Source: CBFHMJ01 sp965656875 (GTDB taxonomy: Bacteria; Pseudomonadota; Gammaproteobacteria; Enterobacterales; Alteromonadaceae). Taken from it: 64,000 nucleotides of DNA. The number at the start of each line of letters is the position of its first letter. The stretch's first letter is position 1. Shown one piece after another: positions 37,324 to 45,685 of this stretch. Made by a program: the position numbers and the translations under genes. The notes under the pieces were generated by a model. That model ran no database searches and was not told the DNA's origin. It saw only the letters and a program-made list of their open reading frames with translations. Location: positions 186,001-250,000 of the forward strand of contig CBFHMJ010000025.1 in NCBI GenBank assembly GCA_965656875.1. The letters are read 5' to 3'.

Positions 37324-37821
37324 CTATCCTTCCTTTTTATCAACAATGGTGAGCGCTGCTGCTTCCAGCTTTGGACTCTTTGGATCTGACACCGTTGTTT
37401 TAAGAACAATATTTCCACTACGATCAATAAAATACGTTGTCGGTGTACCCTGCACACCATAGCGTTTTGCAACCGCATCACCATTGATAACGGTTTTGAA
37501 ACTGATGCCACGCTGCTTTAAGGTCTTTTGAGGCTCAGCGCCTTCATCTTCCCACCAGCTAACACCGATTATTTCCAATCCATCATCCTGATACTTTTGA
37601 TAAAGCGACTCGAGTCCTGGTTGAAGCTTCTTACAATAAGGACACCAGGTTGCCCAAAAATGAATAATGAGAGGCTTTCCTTTGTAATCTTCCAGCCTGA
37701 CTATTTCTCCCTTTTCCGTTTGAAGTGTCCATTCAGGGGCTTTAACCGACTCCGCTAATGCACCAAAGGAAAAAAGAACAACGAATGAAACAGCCATAAA
37801 TCTGGCAAGGGTTTTTATCAC
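37324..37821 (-). CDS. TlpA-like periplasmic thiol-disulfide protein
   Basis: 165 residues: a signal peptide (1-23, SFGALA) and then a thioredoxin fold with the active site WCPYC near residue 59 and the cis-proline motif GTPTTYF near 124. The WCPYCKK sequence and the export signal fit TlpA/ResA-type reductases that act on periplasmic thiols, for instance in cytochrome c maturation. It is a lone gene with a large gap upstream. Confidence 0.88.
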   Translation of the reverse strand: MIKTLARFMAVSFVVLFSFGALAESVKAPEWTLQTEKGEIVRLEDYKGKPLIIHFWATWCPYCKKLQPGLESLYQKYQDDGLEIIGVSWWEDEGAEPQKTLKQRGISFKTVINGDAVAKRYGVQGTPTTYFIDRSGNIVLKTTVSDPKSPKLEAAALTIVDKKEG

Positions 37822-38741
37822 GATAACCTCCGGTTATTTAAAATTTCGCACGTACTGAAGCACTGAAATTAAACACTAATCTGGCACACCACTAACAAAC
37901 GTTTTCCTGTTAATAAAACCAATATTTTAGTTCAGCGAATCATTCGAGATATTGCTAATAAAAAGTATGTTTTGCCGCAAAGTATTGATGTAAGGCTTCA
38001 GGTTGCATTATGAAGCACTGCACATAACCAGCCTCAAACGTCACAGACATACGTGTCCAGCATTGCTCATACTTCTGTCTAACAACTGAATGTCACCAGC
38101 AAAGGACAACTAGCCCCCTACTCTGGTTCAGATAATGAACTGATTTCATGACACAATATTTCATGAGTAATGTTGAAACAAGATAAAAACACAGTTAACA
38201 GGAACAAAGATTTATAAGAAGTAAGGTGAACTTATTCGCTATGGCACAAATTTAAAACAAAAAAACCTTATAAAGATATGTTTATAAATCAACCCTCTAT
38301 TGTTAAAACCCCAATTTTCAAGCTCTTTATTTTTTTACAGGGACTTAGCGTGAAATTAAACGAAACATTCTAAATAAGGTTAACTTATGTCATGATAATG
38401 ACCGCTAAAGATAAATTATTTTTATTTTTAGATTATTCAATACAATGTTTTTTAAGTCTTTATTTATTAATTGTTATTATTTTTGAGCAAATAAGAAAAA
38501 TAAAAATATTTATCGTCTTTTTATTAAAATACGCTGGATATTAACTTGTTCAATAATTATACTCGCCCACCCAGCCAAGCCATCAGGGGAAAACAAAGTT
38601 TTTTAATACACATAAGGTATTAACAATAGAGACAACATAGTGACGTTTATAGCAAACAGGTTTTATATAAGTAGCTAATGATTAGCACTTACCTGAATTG
38701 CAACTAATAAAGCTCACAAGGAAAAATCTCGTGTGTTTTGC

Positions 38742-38755
38742 TTGATGGAAATCAA
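38742..38755 (+). promoter_or_regulatory. FNR/ANR-type box
   Basis: TTGATGGAAATCAA is an exact match to the FNR consensus TTGAT-N4-ATCAA. A CATAAT that could serve as a -10 lies 41 bases downstream (38797-38802), a distance that would suit a class I FNR-activated promoter. The same string could also be a small GGAA-loop hairpin. Oxygen-dependent control of the downstream cluster is inference. Confidence 0.55.
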
Positions 38756-38809
38756 CTAAAGTTAAACATGTGATTAATTTGTCAATCTTGATAAATCATA
38801 ATCACATTC

Positions 38810-38933
38810 GTATCTGATCACCCTGTGAGAGGCATATGAGAGGGTAATCAGATACCAAAACTACAATAAAGTCGTAATAACGACACAAAAGATTATCTAT
38901 CAGGATTGTAGATAAGCCCTTGTTTAACGGGCT
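38810..38933 (+). ncRNA. Run of four hairpins, candidate structured leader or small RNA
   Basis: H1: 38810-38824 with 38841-38855, 15 bp with one mismatch and a 16-base loop. H2: GTCGT-AATA-ACGAC, 38871-38884. H3: TTATCTA / TAGATAA, 38893-38915. H4: AGCCC / GGGCT, 38915-38933, then GATAAAAAT. Spacing is tight and regular. I recognise no riboswitch class; TPP-riboswitch consensus strings are absent. Confidence 0.4.
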
Positions 38934-38990
38934 GATAAAAATCAATACATCACAGGAAATCGCAGGCAAAAGACAGATCGGAGAGAGAGA

Positions 38991-39023
38991 ATGAGCAACT
39001 CCACCTGTTTTATTGTGCTGTAA
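38991..39023 (+). CDS. Possible 10-residue leader peptide
   Basis: ATG to TAA encodes MSNSTCFIVL. A strong GGAG ribosome site (38980-38983, 7-base spacing in a GA-rich string) is the best in the gap. It ends in consecutive Ile-Val-Leu codons and precedes an acetolactate-synthase-like gene by 266 bases, recalling attenuator peptides of branched-chain operons. With single codons for each amino acid and no clear downstream terminator, this is tentative. Confidence 0.3.
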   Translation: MSNSTCFIVL

Positions 39024-39289
39024 AACTCAACGTCTGATTAATTTTGTCCATGCGATGACGACGTCATTGCGTCTGGTTAAATGACAGACAAATCATGTTG
39101 ATAAGTGTTTCGCGGCGGACAGCTATACTGCCCGTTATAGTATTGTTTTGTCTCCACATTAGTCTATACGTGCTGATCTCTGATCAGATATCGATATTCA
39201 TAATGCCGATACAAAACAAACAGCCTTGATCAACTCAGTTTTACACACTTGCCTTTACTCTTTCTATAACATTTGTGGAGCAGTAATAA

Positions 39290-41074
39290 ATGAGTGTTAC
39301 AGATACAGCATTGATCCTGAAAGATCATCAGACAACAGCAGTTAGCACCATTGCAGATCTCATCGTAGATTATTTGCATCAACTAGATATCGAATACGTT
39401 TTCGGCGTTCCAGGCGGAGCCATTGAGCCATTTTATAATGCACTGGCTCGTAGTGAGCGCAAAGGTGGACCAAAAGCCATCGTTGCACGCCACGAGAGTG
39501 GCGCGGCATTTATGGCTGATGGATACGCCAGAGAAACTGGAAAAATTGGCGTCGTCTGTGCAACGACGGGGCCAGGGTCAACCAATCTGATCACCGGCGT
39601 TGCCAGTGCATTAGCTGATAACGTGCCAATGCTGGTTATCACAGCACAAACACCTCTACCCAAATTTGGTAAAGGTGCATTGCAGGATTCATCCTGTGCA
39701 GCTATAGATACCGTCGGTATTTTCCGTCACTGTACTCGATTCAACACCCTGGTAAGCCACAGAGAACAGTTAGAACACAAACTCATCTCAGCCATTATGG
39801 CAACACAACGCTTACCGAGTGGCCCGGTACATATCAGTATTCCTTCAGATATTCTGTTTGAACCCTGCTATTCAAAACCTCAGGTGAACCCAAAATCTCT
39901 GTTAAGTGACTTCACATTGAAAGATAAAGAAGCACTTAAACGCCTGTGTTCTGAAATTGCAGCCGTTGATCGTATTGCACTGTTTATTGGTGATGACTGC
40001 GATCAATCCGCACAGGAAATCATGAAGTTAGCTGAAATGCTAAATGCACCATTTGCAACCGGACCTGTCGGTAAACGCTGGGTTGATGAAACGCATCCAC
40101 TTTATCAGGGAGTCTTTGGATTTGGTGGACATCAAAATGCCAAAGAGCTGTTTCACCGAGAAGACATTGAACTAATTCTCGCGGTTGGCGCTTCAATGGG
40201 AGAATTAAGCACCGGCGGTTGGGCAGACTCACTCCTGAATGACCGTCTCATCCATATTGATGCTTCACCAGAGAATTTCACACGTTCTTCCATGGCTAAA
40301 CTCCATATTTGTGGACATATTCCTACAATCTTTAAGCGGTTAAATGAAGAAATTGAATACGCGCTGAGCTGGGGAAGAAAATGGCAAGGCGTACCAATGA
40401 TTGATCGCTCTGATCAAAATTTTCTCGGTGGTACATTCTCTGTTAAGTGTCCGGAAAAAGTTACTGAAGACATCTCCCCGATTCAACCGCAGCGACTATT
40501 CACCTTCCTTGCGAAAGAGTTACCTAAAGGTACTCGGACTTTTATTGAGGCAGGCAACGCCTGGTCCTGGGCAACCCACTATTATCAACGACCAGAGAGC
40601 GATGGCACCTATCGAATCGCGATGGGATTTGGTTCTATGGGTTGGGCTATCGGCGCAGCCGTAGGTTCTTCCATTGCCAACAGCAAAAATCCAACCGTTT
40701 GTCTCACCGGCGATGGTAGCTATCTGATGAGCGGTCAGGAAATAACGGTTGCAGCTCAACACAATCTTCCTGTCGTTTATATGGTGCTAAATGATTCAGT
40801 CTACGGCATGGTTATGCATGGACAGCGTTTGGGCAAAGCTGAACAGATTGGCTTTGAGCTGAATAAGGTCAACTATGCTGATATGGCTCGTTCTATGGGT
40901 ATTGACGGTATCGTCATCGAAACAATCGACGAGCTGGAAAGTCTGGACTTTGAAATTTTATTTTCAAAGGAAGGCCCAACACTAATCGACATCCGTATCG
41001 ATCCTGAGGCAACACCTCCGATGGGTGATCGCGTTAAAGGACTACAACAAGCAGTTGTAACGCCTGGCGGTTAA
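39290..41074 (+). CDS. TPP-dependent acetolactate synthase-like enzyme
   Basis: 594 residues, thiamine-diphosphate enzyme of the AHAS/pyruvate-oxidase family. N-terminal PYR domain with catalytic E69 (RHESGAAFMADGYAR) and GPGSTNLITGVASALAD; a central domain (about 200-350); C-terminal PP domain with G474-D475-G476 (TGDGSYLMSGQE) and N501-D502 for metal and diphosphate. It lacks an adjacent IlvN-type regulatory subunit, and the substrate is unknown. GTGGAG lies upstream of the ATG. It leads two citrate-synthase-like genes, the first 42 bases downstream, so a condensation pathway is suspected rather than plain branched-chain synthesis. Confidence 0.85.
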   Translation: MSVTDTALILKDHQTTAVSTIADLIVDYLHQLDIEYVFGVPGGAIEPFYNALARSERKGGPKAIVARHESGAAFMADGYARETGKIGVVCATTGPGSTNLITGVASALADNVPMLVITAQTPLPKFGKGALQDSSCAAIDTVGIFRHCTRFNTLVSHREQLEHKLISAIMATQRLPSGPVHISIPSDILFEPCYSKPQVNPKSLLSDFTLKDKEALKRLCSEIAAVDRIALFIGDDCDQSAQEIMKLAEMLNAPFATGPVGKRWVDETHPLYQGVFGFGGHQNAKELFHREDIELILAVGASMGELSTGGWADSLLNDRLIHIDASPENFTRSSMAKLHICGHIPTIFKRLNEEIEYALSWGRKWQGVPMIDRSDQNFLGGTFSVKCPEKVTEDISPIQPQRLFTFLAKELPKGTRTFIEAGNAWSWATHYYQRPESDGTYRIAMGFGSMGWAIGAAVGSSIANSKNPTVCLTGDGSYLMSGQEITVAAQHNLPVVYMVLNDSVYGMVMHGQRLGKAEQIGFELNKVNYADMARSMGIDGIVIETIDELESLDFEILFSKEGPTLIDIRIDPEATPPMGDRVKGLQQAVVTPGG

Positions 41075-41116
41075 AAACTCCCACACCAATTCCTCTGACA
41101 TGATTTATATGCGCTG

Positions 41117-42013
41117 ATGGCAACCATCAGCGCTCACGGGTTTACTATGGCTATTGACCAAGACAAAACTAATAAGTTAAGAACGCAAGAGAAAAAGAAA
41201 GAAGCTTTTGCTTCCACCGTAAAAACCAGCGTAATGTTTGAAAAAGAAAACGAACAAAATCCCTGGTTAGCCGATGAACTTTATATAGGTGGTTACAACT
41301 ACCTTGAATTGTTGGAACATTGTTCTCATGCTGAAATGATTTGGTTACTTCTAACCCAGGAGATACCTAACCAGTCTCAACTGGCACAACTTAATTTCTT
41401 GCTTAATTTACCCGCGGCCTTTGGCCCTCGACATCAAGGTGTACGGGCAGTCATGCAAGCTGCGGTGAGCAAGACACACATACAACATCTTTTACCAACC
41501 GGCATGATGACATCGGCCGGACAAGTCAATGGAAGTGAAGAAATAACAAGCTGCGTGAAGTTTGTAAGTACTCACAGCAAAACATCGGTTAATTCGTTAT
41601 CTGATACGCTGTTAACACAAACAGCGACACCCGATGCCTTTCTACAAGATGAATTTAACGGTATCCCCGGCACAGGAAATTTATACGGCGATCAAGATAA
41701 ACTCGTCGACACTATCATGATAAAAGCAGTGTCATGTCTTTCAGAGTCCTCTCACCTGACGTGGCTAAAAGCGTTAAAAGAACGACTTAATCAACATAAC
41801 AGTGGCATTCGGCTACCTTTAGTTATCGCCGCGTATGGATTGGACATGGGACTCAATCACAAGCAAATCACCTTGTTATTTCAACTAGGACTGTCACCTG
41901 TTCTTGCTGCATTTGGTATTGAGAAGTCATGGGAATCTCACACATCAATGCCATTTATCAGTGATGAAAACTACCATATGTCACAAGAAGCCGGAGGAGC
42001 CAACCATGACTGA
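41117..42013 (+). CDS. Divergent citrate-synthase-like protein, subunit 1
   Basis: 298 residues from the ATG at 41117 (288 if the ATG at 41147 is used; neither has a strong ribosome site). It is about two-thirds the size of citrate synthase. It resembles the C-terminal catalytic half: AFGPRHQGVRAVMQAA, a GSEE segment, and IPGTGNLYGDQD in the place of the usual IPGFGH...DPR strand, though the histidine and arginine are missing. It is probably inactive alone or a regulatory partner. Its last codons overlap the next gene (ATGACTGA), implying a coupled pair. Family membership is by weak pattern, mainly through its partner. Confidence 0.6.
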   Translation: MATISAHGFTMAIDQDKTNKLRTQEKKKEAFASTVKTSVMFEKENEQNPWLADELYIGGYNYLELLEHCSHAEMIWLLLTQEIPNQSQLAQLNFLLNLPAAFGPRHQGVRAVMQAAVSKTHIQHLLPTGMMTSAGQVNGSEEITSCVKFVSTHSKTSVNSLSDTLLTQTATPDAFLQDEFNGIPGTGNLYGDQDKLVDTIMIKAVSCLSESSHLTWLKALKERLNQHNSGIRLPLVIAAYGLDMGLNHKQITLLFQLGLSPVLAAFGIEKSWESHTSMPFISDENYHMSQEAGGANHD

Positions 42014-42845
42014 TCACGCTCGCCTTAAAACGCTGGAAAACAATCATCGCCAGATCAATGCAGATAAAGGTGGCTGGGTAGTTGGTGAAGCGGTGTATAA
42101 CCATGGAATGAATATGATGACGGAGTTGGTTGGGCATCATACCTGGTTTGAAACGATGCTCTTAAACATCACCGGACGCCTGCCAGAAAAACGACTGGCG
42201 CAATGGATAGAAGGCTTTTTTGTTACGATCAGCTGGCCCGATCCTCGTATCTGGTGCAACCATGTCGGAGCGCTCGCAGGTAGCTATCGCACCGATCCAG
42301 TATCAGCTGTCACGGCCGGTAGCCTTGCTTCTGCTTCAAGACTGTATGGTGCAAATGTCGTAAAGCCTTGCGCTGACTTTATTATTCATGCGACGCAGTT
42401 ACTGAACAGTGGCCACAGTGTTGACGCTGTCATTGATCAGCAACTAACAAAAAATGCTAAAACGGCTCGGGGAAAGCCAGCAATTCCAGGATACTCTCGC
42501 CCGGTAGCAACTGGAGATGAACGTATTCCGGCATTACGCGAACTAGCCCGTAAACTGGGACTGGAAGAACGTGAACATGAAAGAAATGCATTTCAGATAG
42601 AAGCCAGATTGCTGTCACAGTATCAGGAAGCAATGAATGTCGGCGGATATGCTGCTGCATTTATGACGGACTATGGCTATTCACCAAAAGAGATTTATCG
42701 ACTTTGCGCCTTACTGGTTAATTCAGGTGTACAAGCCTGCTATGCAGAATACGCAGATAAACCTTCAGGTTCGTTTTTACCAGAGAAGTGTGCTGACATT
42801 GAATATACTGGCCCCGCTATTCGCTCATTAGCTGATATTCGTTAG
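42006..42845 (+). CDS. Divergent citrate-synthase / citryl-CoA lyase-like protein, subunit 2
   Basis: 279 residues from the ATG at 42006, with GGAGGAG upstream and an 8-base overlap with subunit 1. It resembles the citrate-synthase C-terminal half: SAVTAGSLASASRLYGANVVKPC, PAIPGYSRPVATGDERIPAL (an IPGxxRP...DxR version of the GFGH...DPR site), then the E...IE...L...NVGGYAAAFMTDYGY strand and GVQACYAEYADKPSG...EYTGP, like the family's GW..H..E...RP..Y.GP. Key residues are better kept than in subunit 1. It may be a half-size lyase/condensing enzyme acting on the product of the TPP enzyme; the reaction is unknown. Confidence 0.7.
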   Translation: MTDHARLKTLENNHRQINADKGGWVVGEAVYNHGMNMMTELVGHHTWFETMLLNITGRLPEKRLAQWIEGFFVTISWPDPRIWCNHVGALAGSYRTDPVSAVTAGSLASASRLYGANVVKPCADFIIHATQLLNSGHSVDAVIDQQLTKNAKTARGKPAIPGYSRPVATGDERIPALRELARKLGLEEREHERNAFQIEARLLSQYQEAMNVGGYAAAFMTDYGYSPKEIYRLCALLVNSGVQACYAEYADKPSGSFLPEKCADIEYTGPAIRSLADIR

Positions 42846-42875
42846 CTTCACCATTAATTCTTTTCTGAAACAAAA

Positions 42876-42902
42876 AGCCCTTGCTTCAGGCAAGGGCTCT
42901 TA
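42876..42902 (+). terminator. Bidirectional terminator
   Basis: AGCCCTTGC (42876-42884) pairs with GCAAGGGCT (42890-42898), A-rich before and CTTAAT after. It separates the TPP cluster from the convergent TonB receptor gene. Confidence 0.88.
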
Positions 42903-42924
42903 ATCTTAATTCACTGCTGATTCT

Positions 42925-45084
42925 TTAGTAAGTATAAGAAAACTCAACAGATACACGCCGACCTTCTAATGGGAAATCACCCGGGATCCCACCATTACTT
43001 GGTTCATATTGGCCAGAGTCAAACAGATTTCTAATTAATAGCTTACTCTGCCAATTGCCTGAATCAGGGCGGTAGAGAATATTCAAATTCACATTACTGT
43101 AGTCACCAACTTCTGTCGTTCGAACTTCTGATGCGATTTTCGCTCTTTTTCTGTCCGCAATCCAAAATGTTTGAACAGAACCAGACCAGTTAGCATCCAA
43201 CTCATATCGCAAATCGACAAATAATTGCTTACCCGGTACGTCATGCACATCTTCATCAATCTTCAGGTTCTCAGATTTCTGATATGAGTAACTACCTGAT
43301 AAATTAAGACTTTCAGTCAATTCATGTTGATACGTGAATTCAAATCCTTTACCACGTTGATCAATAGAATTTTGATATCGTGATACTGCTGGGTTGTCGA
43401 CATCCGGAACTATTTCTATCATGCCTTCAGCATCATAACGGAACAACGATAACGTCATATTAATACCAAACGCAGGACGGTAATCAAACGCGACTTCCCA
43501 GGTATCAATTGTTTCAGGTGACAGCTCGGAATTGCCCAGATTTACAGGATTATTCTTTAAAAATTGTTCTGAAAAAGAAGGGGCTCTGAACGCACTACCA
43601 TACAAGAATTTTGTTGTCAGATTGTGATTGGTTTCCCAAACCAACGCGGCTCTCGGATTATAAGTAGAACCAAAATCTGAGTAATCATCATATCGAATCC
43701 CCAGGGTTAGCTCCCAGTCATTCGAAAGCTGCCATTCATCCTGAACAGACAAATATTTCACTGTACGTTTTAAATCCTGAAGATAAATGTAATCAGTTCC
43801 AGTTACGTCTGTTAATGTTCCATCGACAACATCCGGACGACCGTCACCTTCAAGGATACCAGGACCAAAATTTTTCTTTTCGCTTGTATCAATGCTTTGC
43901 TCAAACCACCCCGTCGCTACTCGGAAACTATGCCCTTCAATACCGTGCCAGTTCATCGCGGTATTAACTCGGTAAACGTCCTGACTATAAGAAGGATTAC
44001 CTATAAAACCATCAGTAAACAAAATAGGTTTTATATCATTACCACCGATATTTCCATCATCGCCAATTGGTAAAACAGCGCCGGAAGGAAAAATGTTAAA
44101 CATGGTTTCTTGCTTAGCATGCACCCATGATGCATCAGCCTGGATTTCAAGTTCATCAGTTATTGAATCTTGCCAGGAGAGTTTAATTCTGTTGTGCTCT
44201 GCATCCTGAAAGCCATCAGGATCAAGCGCTTGTCCAGCACCCGGACCTACGCCACCATGGTTCTGCTTCCAATACCAGTTTTCCAGATTAAACTGACCAA
44301 ACGTCAGTGAACCAAAGATATTGGTAACATCATAGTTAGTACTTAGCGCGCCCGGTGTTAAGGATGCATTAGTTTGAAAAATAGCATCCAGACCGCTTTG
44401 TGAGTCTACGGGTATAACCCGGCTTTCATCGCCATCAGAACGTGATTTTTCACCCGCCAGATAACCTGACCATTCTTCTTGCTTAAAGCCTGTTTCAAAC
44501 CAAAAATCACGAGAAGAAAAACTGCCAAATCGAGCACCAACAGTACCGACCTGAGTATCTTCTGCCACTTCATTTTTAGTAACGATATTAATTACGCCAC
44601 TAAACGCATCAGCACCAAAAACAGCTGATCCCGGACCTCGAATAACTTCAATTCGTTCAATCGTATTTATTGGAAGTCGAAAAGTAAAAGGTAAGCCACC
44701 CGTTGATAAATTTTTAAATTCAGTGCCATTTACCAGAACGAGTATTTGAGGATTAAAACCAGTTCGAATACCACGCATTGAATAAATGGTGTCAAATCGA
44801 CTGATTGAAGACATGGAGACATGCAAACCCGGGACTTTTTCTAATACTTCATCCAGATGTGTCGCTCCCATCATCTGAATATCTTTAGCATTAATAACCG
44901 TCGCTACGGCGGGCGCATGAGAAATAGGCTTTGACGTTCCGGTCGCTATATGGATGACATCTTCATCGCCATAAAAGCCACCAAACTCATCTTCCCCTGA
45001 GTCATTATAATTATAAACTTCATCTGCGATTGCAGGCATGTTTCCAGCCAATGCAGAAAGCAGAATCAGGTGCCAACTTTTCAT
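42925..45084 (-). CDS. TonB-dependent outer-membrane receptor
   Basis: 719 residues. Signal peptide 1-20 (MPAIA), a TonB-box-like DEDVIHIATGTSKP, plug domain about 50-170 with VPGLHVSMSS and IERIEVIRGPGSAVFGADAFSGVINIVTK, then a 22-strand-type barrel ending with aromatic Y (SYTY). The layout is CirA/BtuB-like. The ligand cannot be told: no B12-riboswitch string is visible upstream. It lies 601 bases downstream of the histidine kinase gene, on the same strand. Confidence 0.92.
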   Translation of the reverse strand: MKSWHLILLSALAGNMPAIADEVYNYNDSGEDEFGGFYGDEDVIHIATGTSKPISHAPAVATVINAKDIQMMGATHLDEVLEKVPGLHVSMSSISRFDTIYSMRGIRTGFNPQILVLVNGTEFKNLSTGGLPFTFRLPINTIERIEVIRGPGSAVFGADAFSGVINIVTKNEVAEDTQVGTVGARFGSFSSRDFWFETGFKQEEWSGYLAGEKSRSDGDESRVIPVDSQSGLDAIFQTNASLTPGALSTNYDVTNIFGSLTFGQFNLENWYWKQNHGGVGPGAGQALDPDGFQDAEHNRIKLSWQDSITDELEIQADASWVHAKQETMFNIFPSGAVLPIGDDGNIGGNDIKPILFTDGFIGNPSYSQDVYRVNTAMNWHGIEGHSFRVATGWFEQSIDTSEKKNFGPGILEGDGRPDVVDGTLTDVTGTDYIYLQDLKRTVKYLSVQDEWQLSNDWELTLGIRYDDYSDFGSTYNPRAALVWETNHNLTTKFLYGSAFRAPSFSEQFLKNNPVNLGNSELSPETIDTWEVAFDYRPAFGINMTLSLFRYDAEGMIEIVPDVDNPAVSRYQNSIDQRGKGFEFTYQHELTESLNLSGSYSYQKSENLKIDEDVHDVPGKQLFVDLRYELDANWSGSVQTFWIADRKRAKIASEVRTTEVGDYSNVNLNILYRPDSGNWQSKLLIRNLFDSGQYEPSNGGIPGDFPLEGRRVSVEFSYTY

Positions 45085-45685
45085 GGTTATAACCTGTGTT
45101 AAAGTACAATTACTCCCGCCCTGTACTTACCATTATCCTGTAATAGTAAGTTCACCGCATACCCCAGTAAAATCCATCTTATTTCACAGTGTCGAGAGTG
45201 TCTGGTTACATGTTGCTGGTCACATTGTTGTGTTAGCTAGTCGTGCCGTCTTGCCACAACTTGTCATACTACTGAACGTCCTGCTATTCAAAGACAGCTT
45301 AACAATCTCATCCTGAACAATGTCATCCCGAAGATTTCCATTAATAACAAGTTCTGATGCTCAGATACAAGTCAGACTAAGGACACAAAATAGTCACAAA
45401 AGTTAATTATTTTAGGTCCAATCATATCCCTTATGTAATTTGAACTTAAACAATAGGATTCCCTTTCATTAATGTCAATGCTTCAGCCCTAAATCACTAA
45501 AATTCAAGTCAATTTATCAATTCAAGGGAATTTTTTTCCGCGTAAAAACCAACAACGTACTCTCTGACTTTCTACTGATATACAGAGAGTTGGTTAAATT
45601 TTAGTAAATCCATCAGGAACATATGGTGTATATTGAAAACCATTCTTTGCGACTGTTACATGACGACGATCATATAAACCAGCAT
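45085..45685 (-). promoter_or_regulatory. Upstream region of the TonB receptor
   Basis: About 600 bases with no gene seen. A terminator-like stem for the kinase gene lies at the right end (45549-45595). I find no Fur box, Pho box or known riboswitch. Confidence 0.45.
45549..45596 (-). terminator. Terminator after the histidine kinase
   Basis: AACCAA and CTCTCTG (45548-45566, with a bulge) pair with CAGAGAG (45583-45589) and TTGGTT (45590-45595). Read on the minus strand the stem is followed by TTTTTACG. It lies about 90 bases after the kinase stop. Confidence 0.6.

Larger units (their letters stand above)
37822..39289. promoter_or_regulatory. 1.47 kb gene-free region before the TPP enzyme cluster
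   Basis: The longest non-coding stretch of the window. No frame is convincing except a 10-codon one at 38991. From left to right: the upstream region of the TlpA-like gene, a very AT-rich part at 38400-38530, a perfect FNR-type box at 38742-38755, a run of hairpins at 38810-38933, the short frame at 38991-39023, and further small dyads (GCGATGA / TCATTGC near 39052-39070; GTCTG / CAGAC near 39071-39089). A possible late promoter is TTGTTT (about 39143) with TATACG (about 39165). The arrangement suggests a long, structured, possibly oxygen-responsive leader. Confidence 0.55.

Noticed and set aside
37822..38700. Possible lost gene in the left part of the 1.47 kb gap
   Set aside because: All frames are broken by many stops and no family remnant is visible, so I report it only as non-coding.
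39052..39070. ATGACG-A-CGTCAT palindrome as a protein-binding site
   Set aside because: Short and better explained as part of alternative leader stems; kept only as a minor element of that region.
38600..39289. TPP riboswitch before the TPP-dependent enzyme
   Set aside because: Neither the CTGAGA nor the CTGATC...GGATAATGCC type strings of that riboswitch are seen together in order; a CTGATC alone at 38814 is within a hairpin.
42300..42660. Minus-strand frames over the citrate-synthase-like genes
   Set aside because: Shadows of the plus-strand genes: no ribosome sites and biased composition.
45085..45685. Cobalamin riboswitch or Fur box before the TonB receptor
   Set aside because: No conserved B12-box or GATAAT-type 19-mer on either strand.
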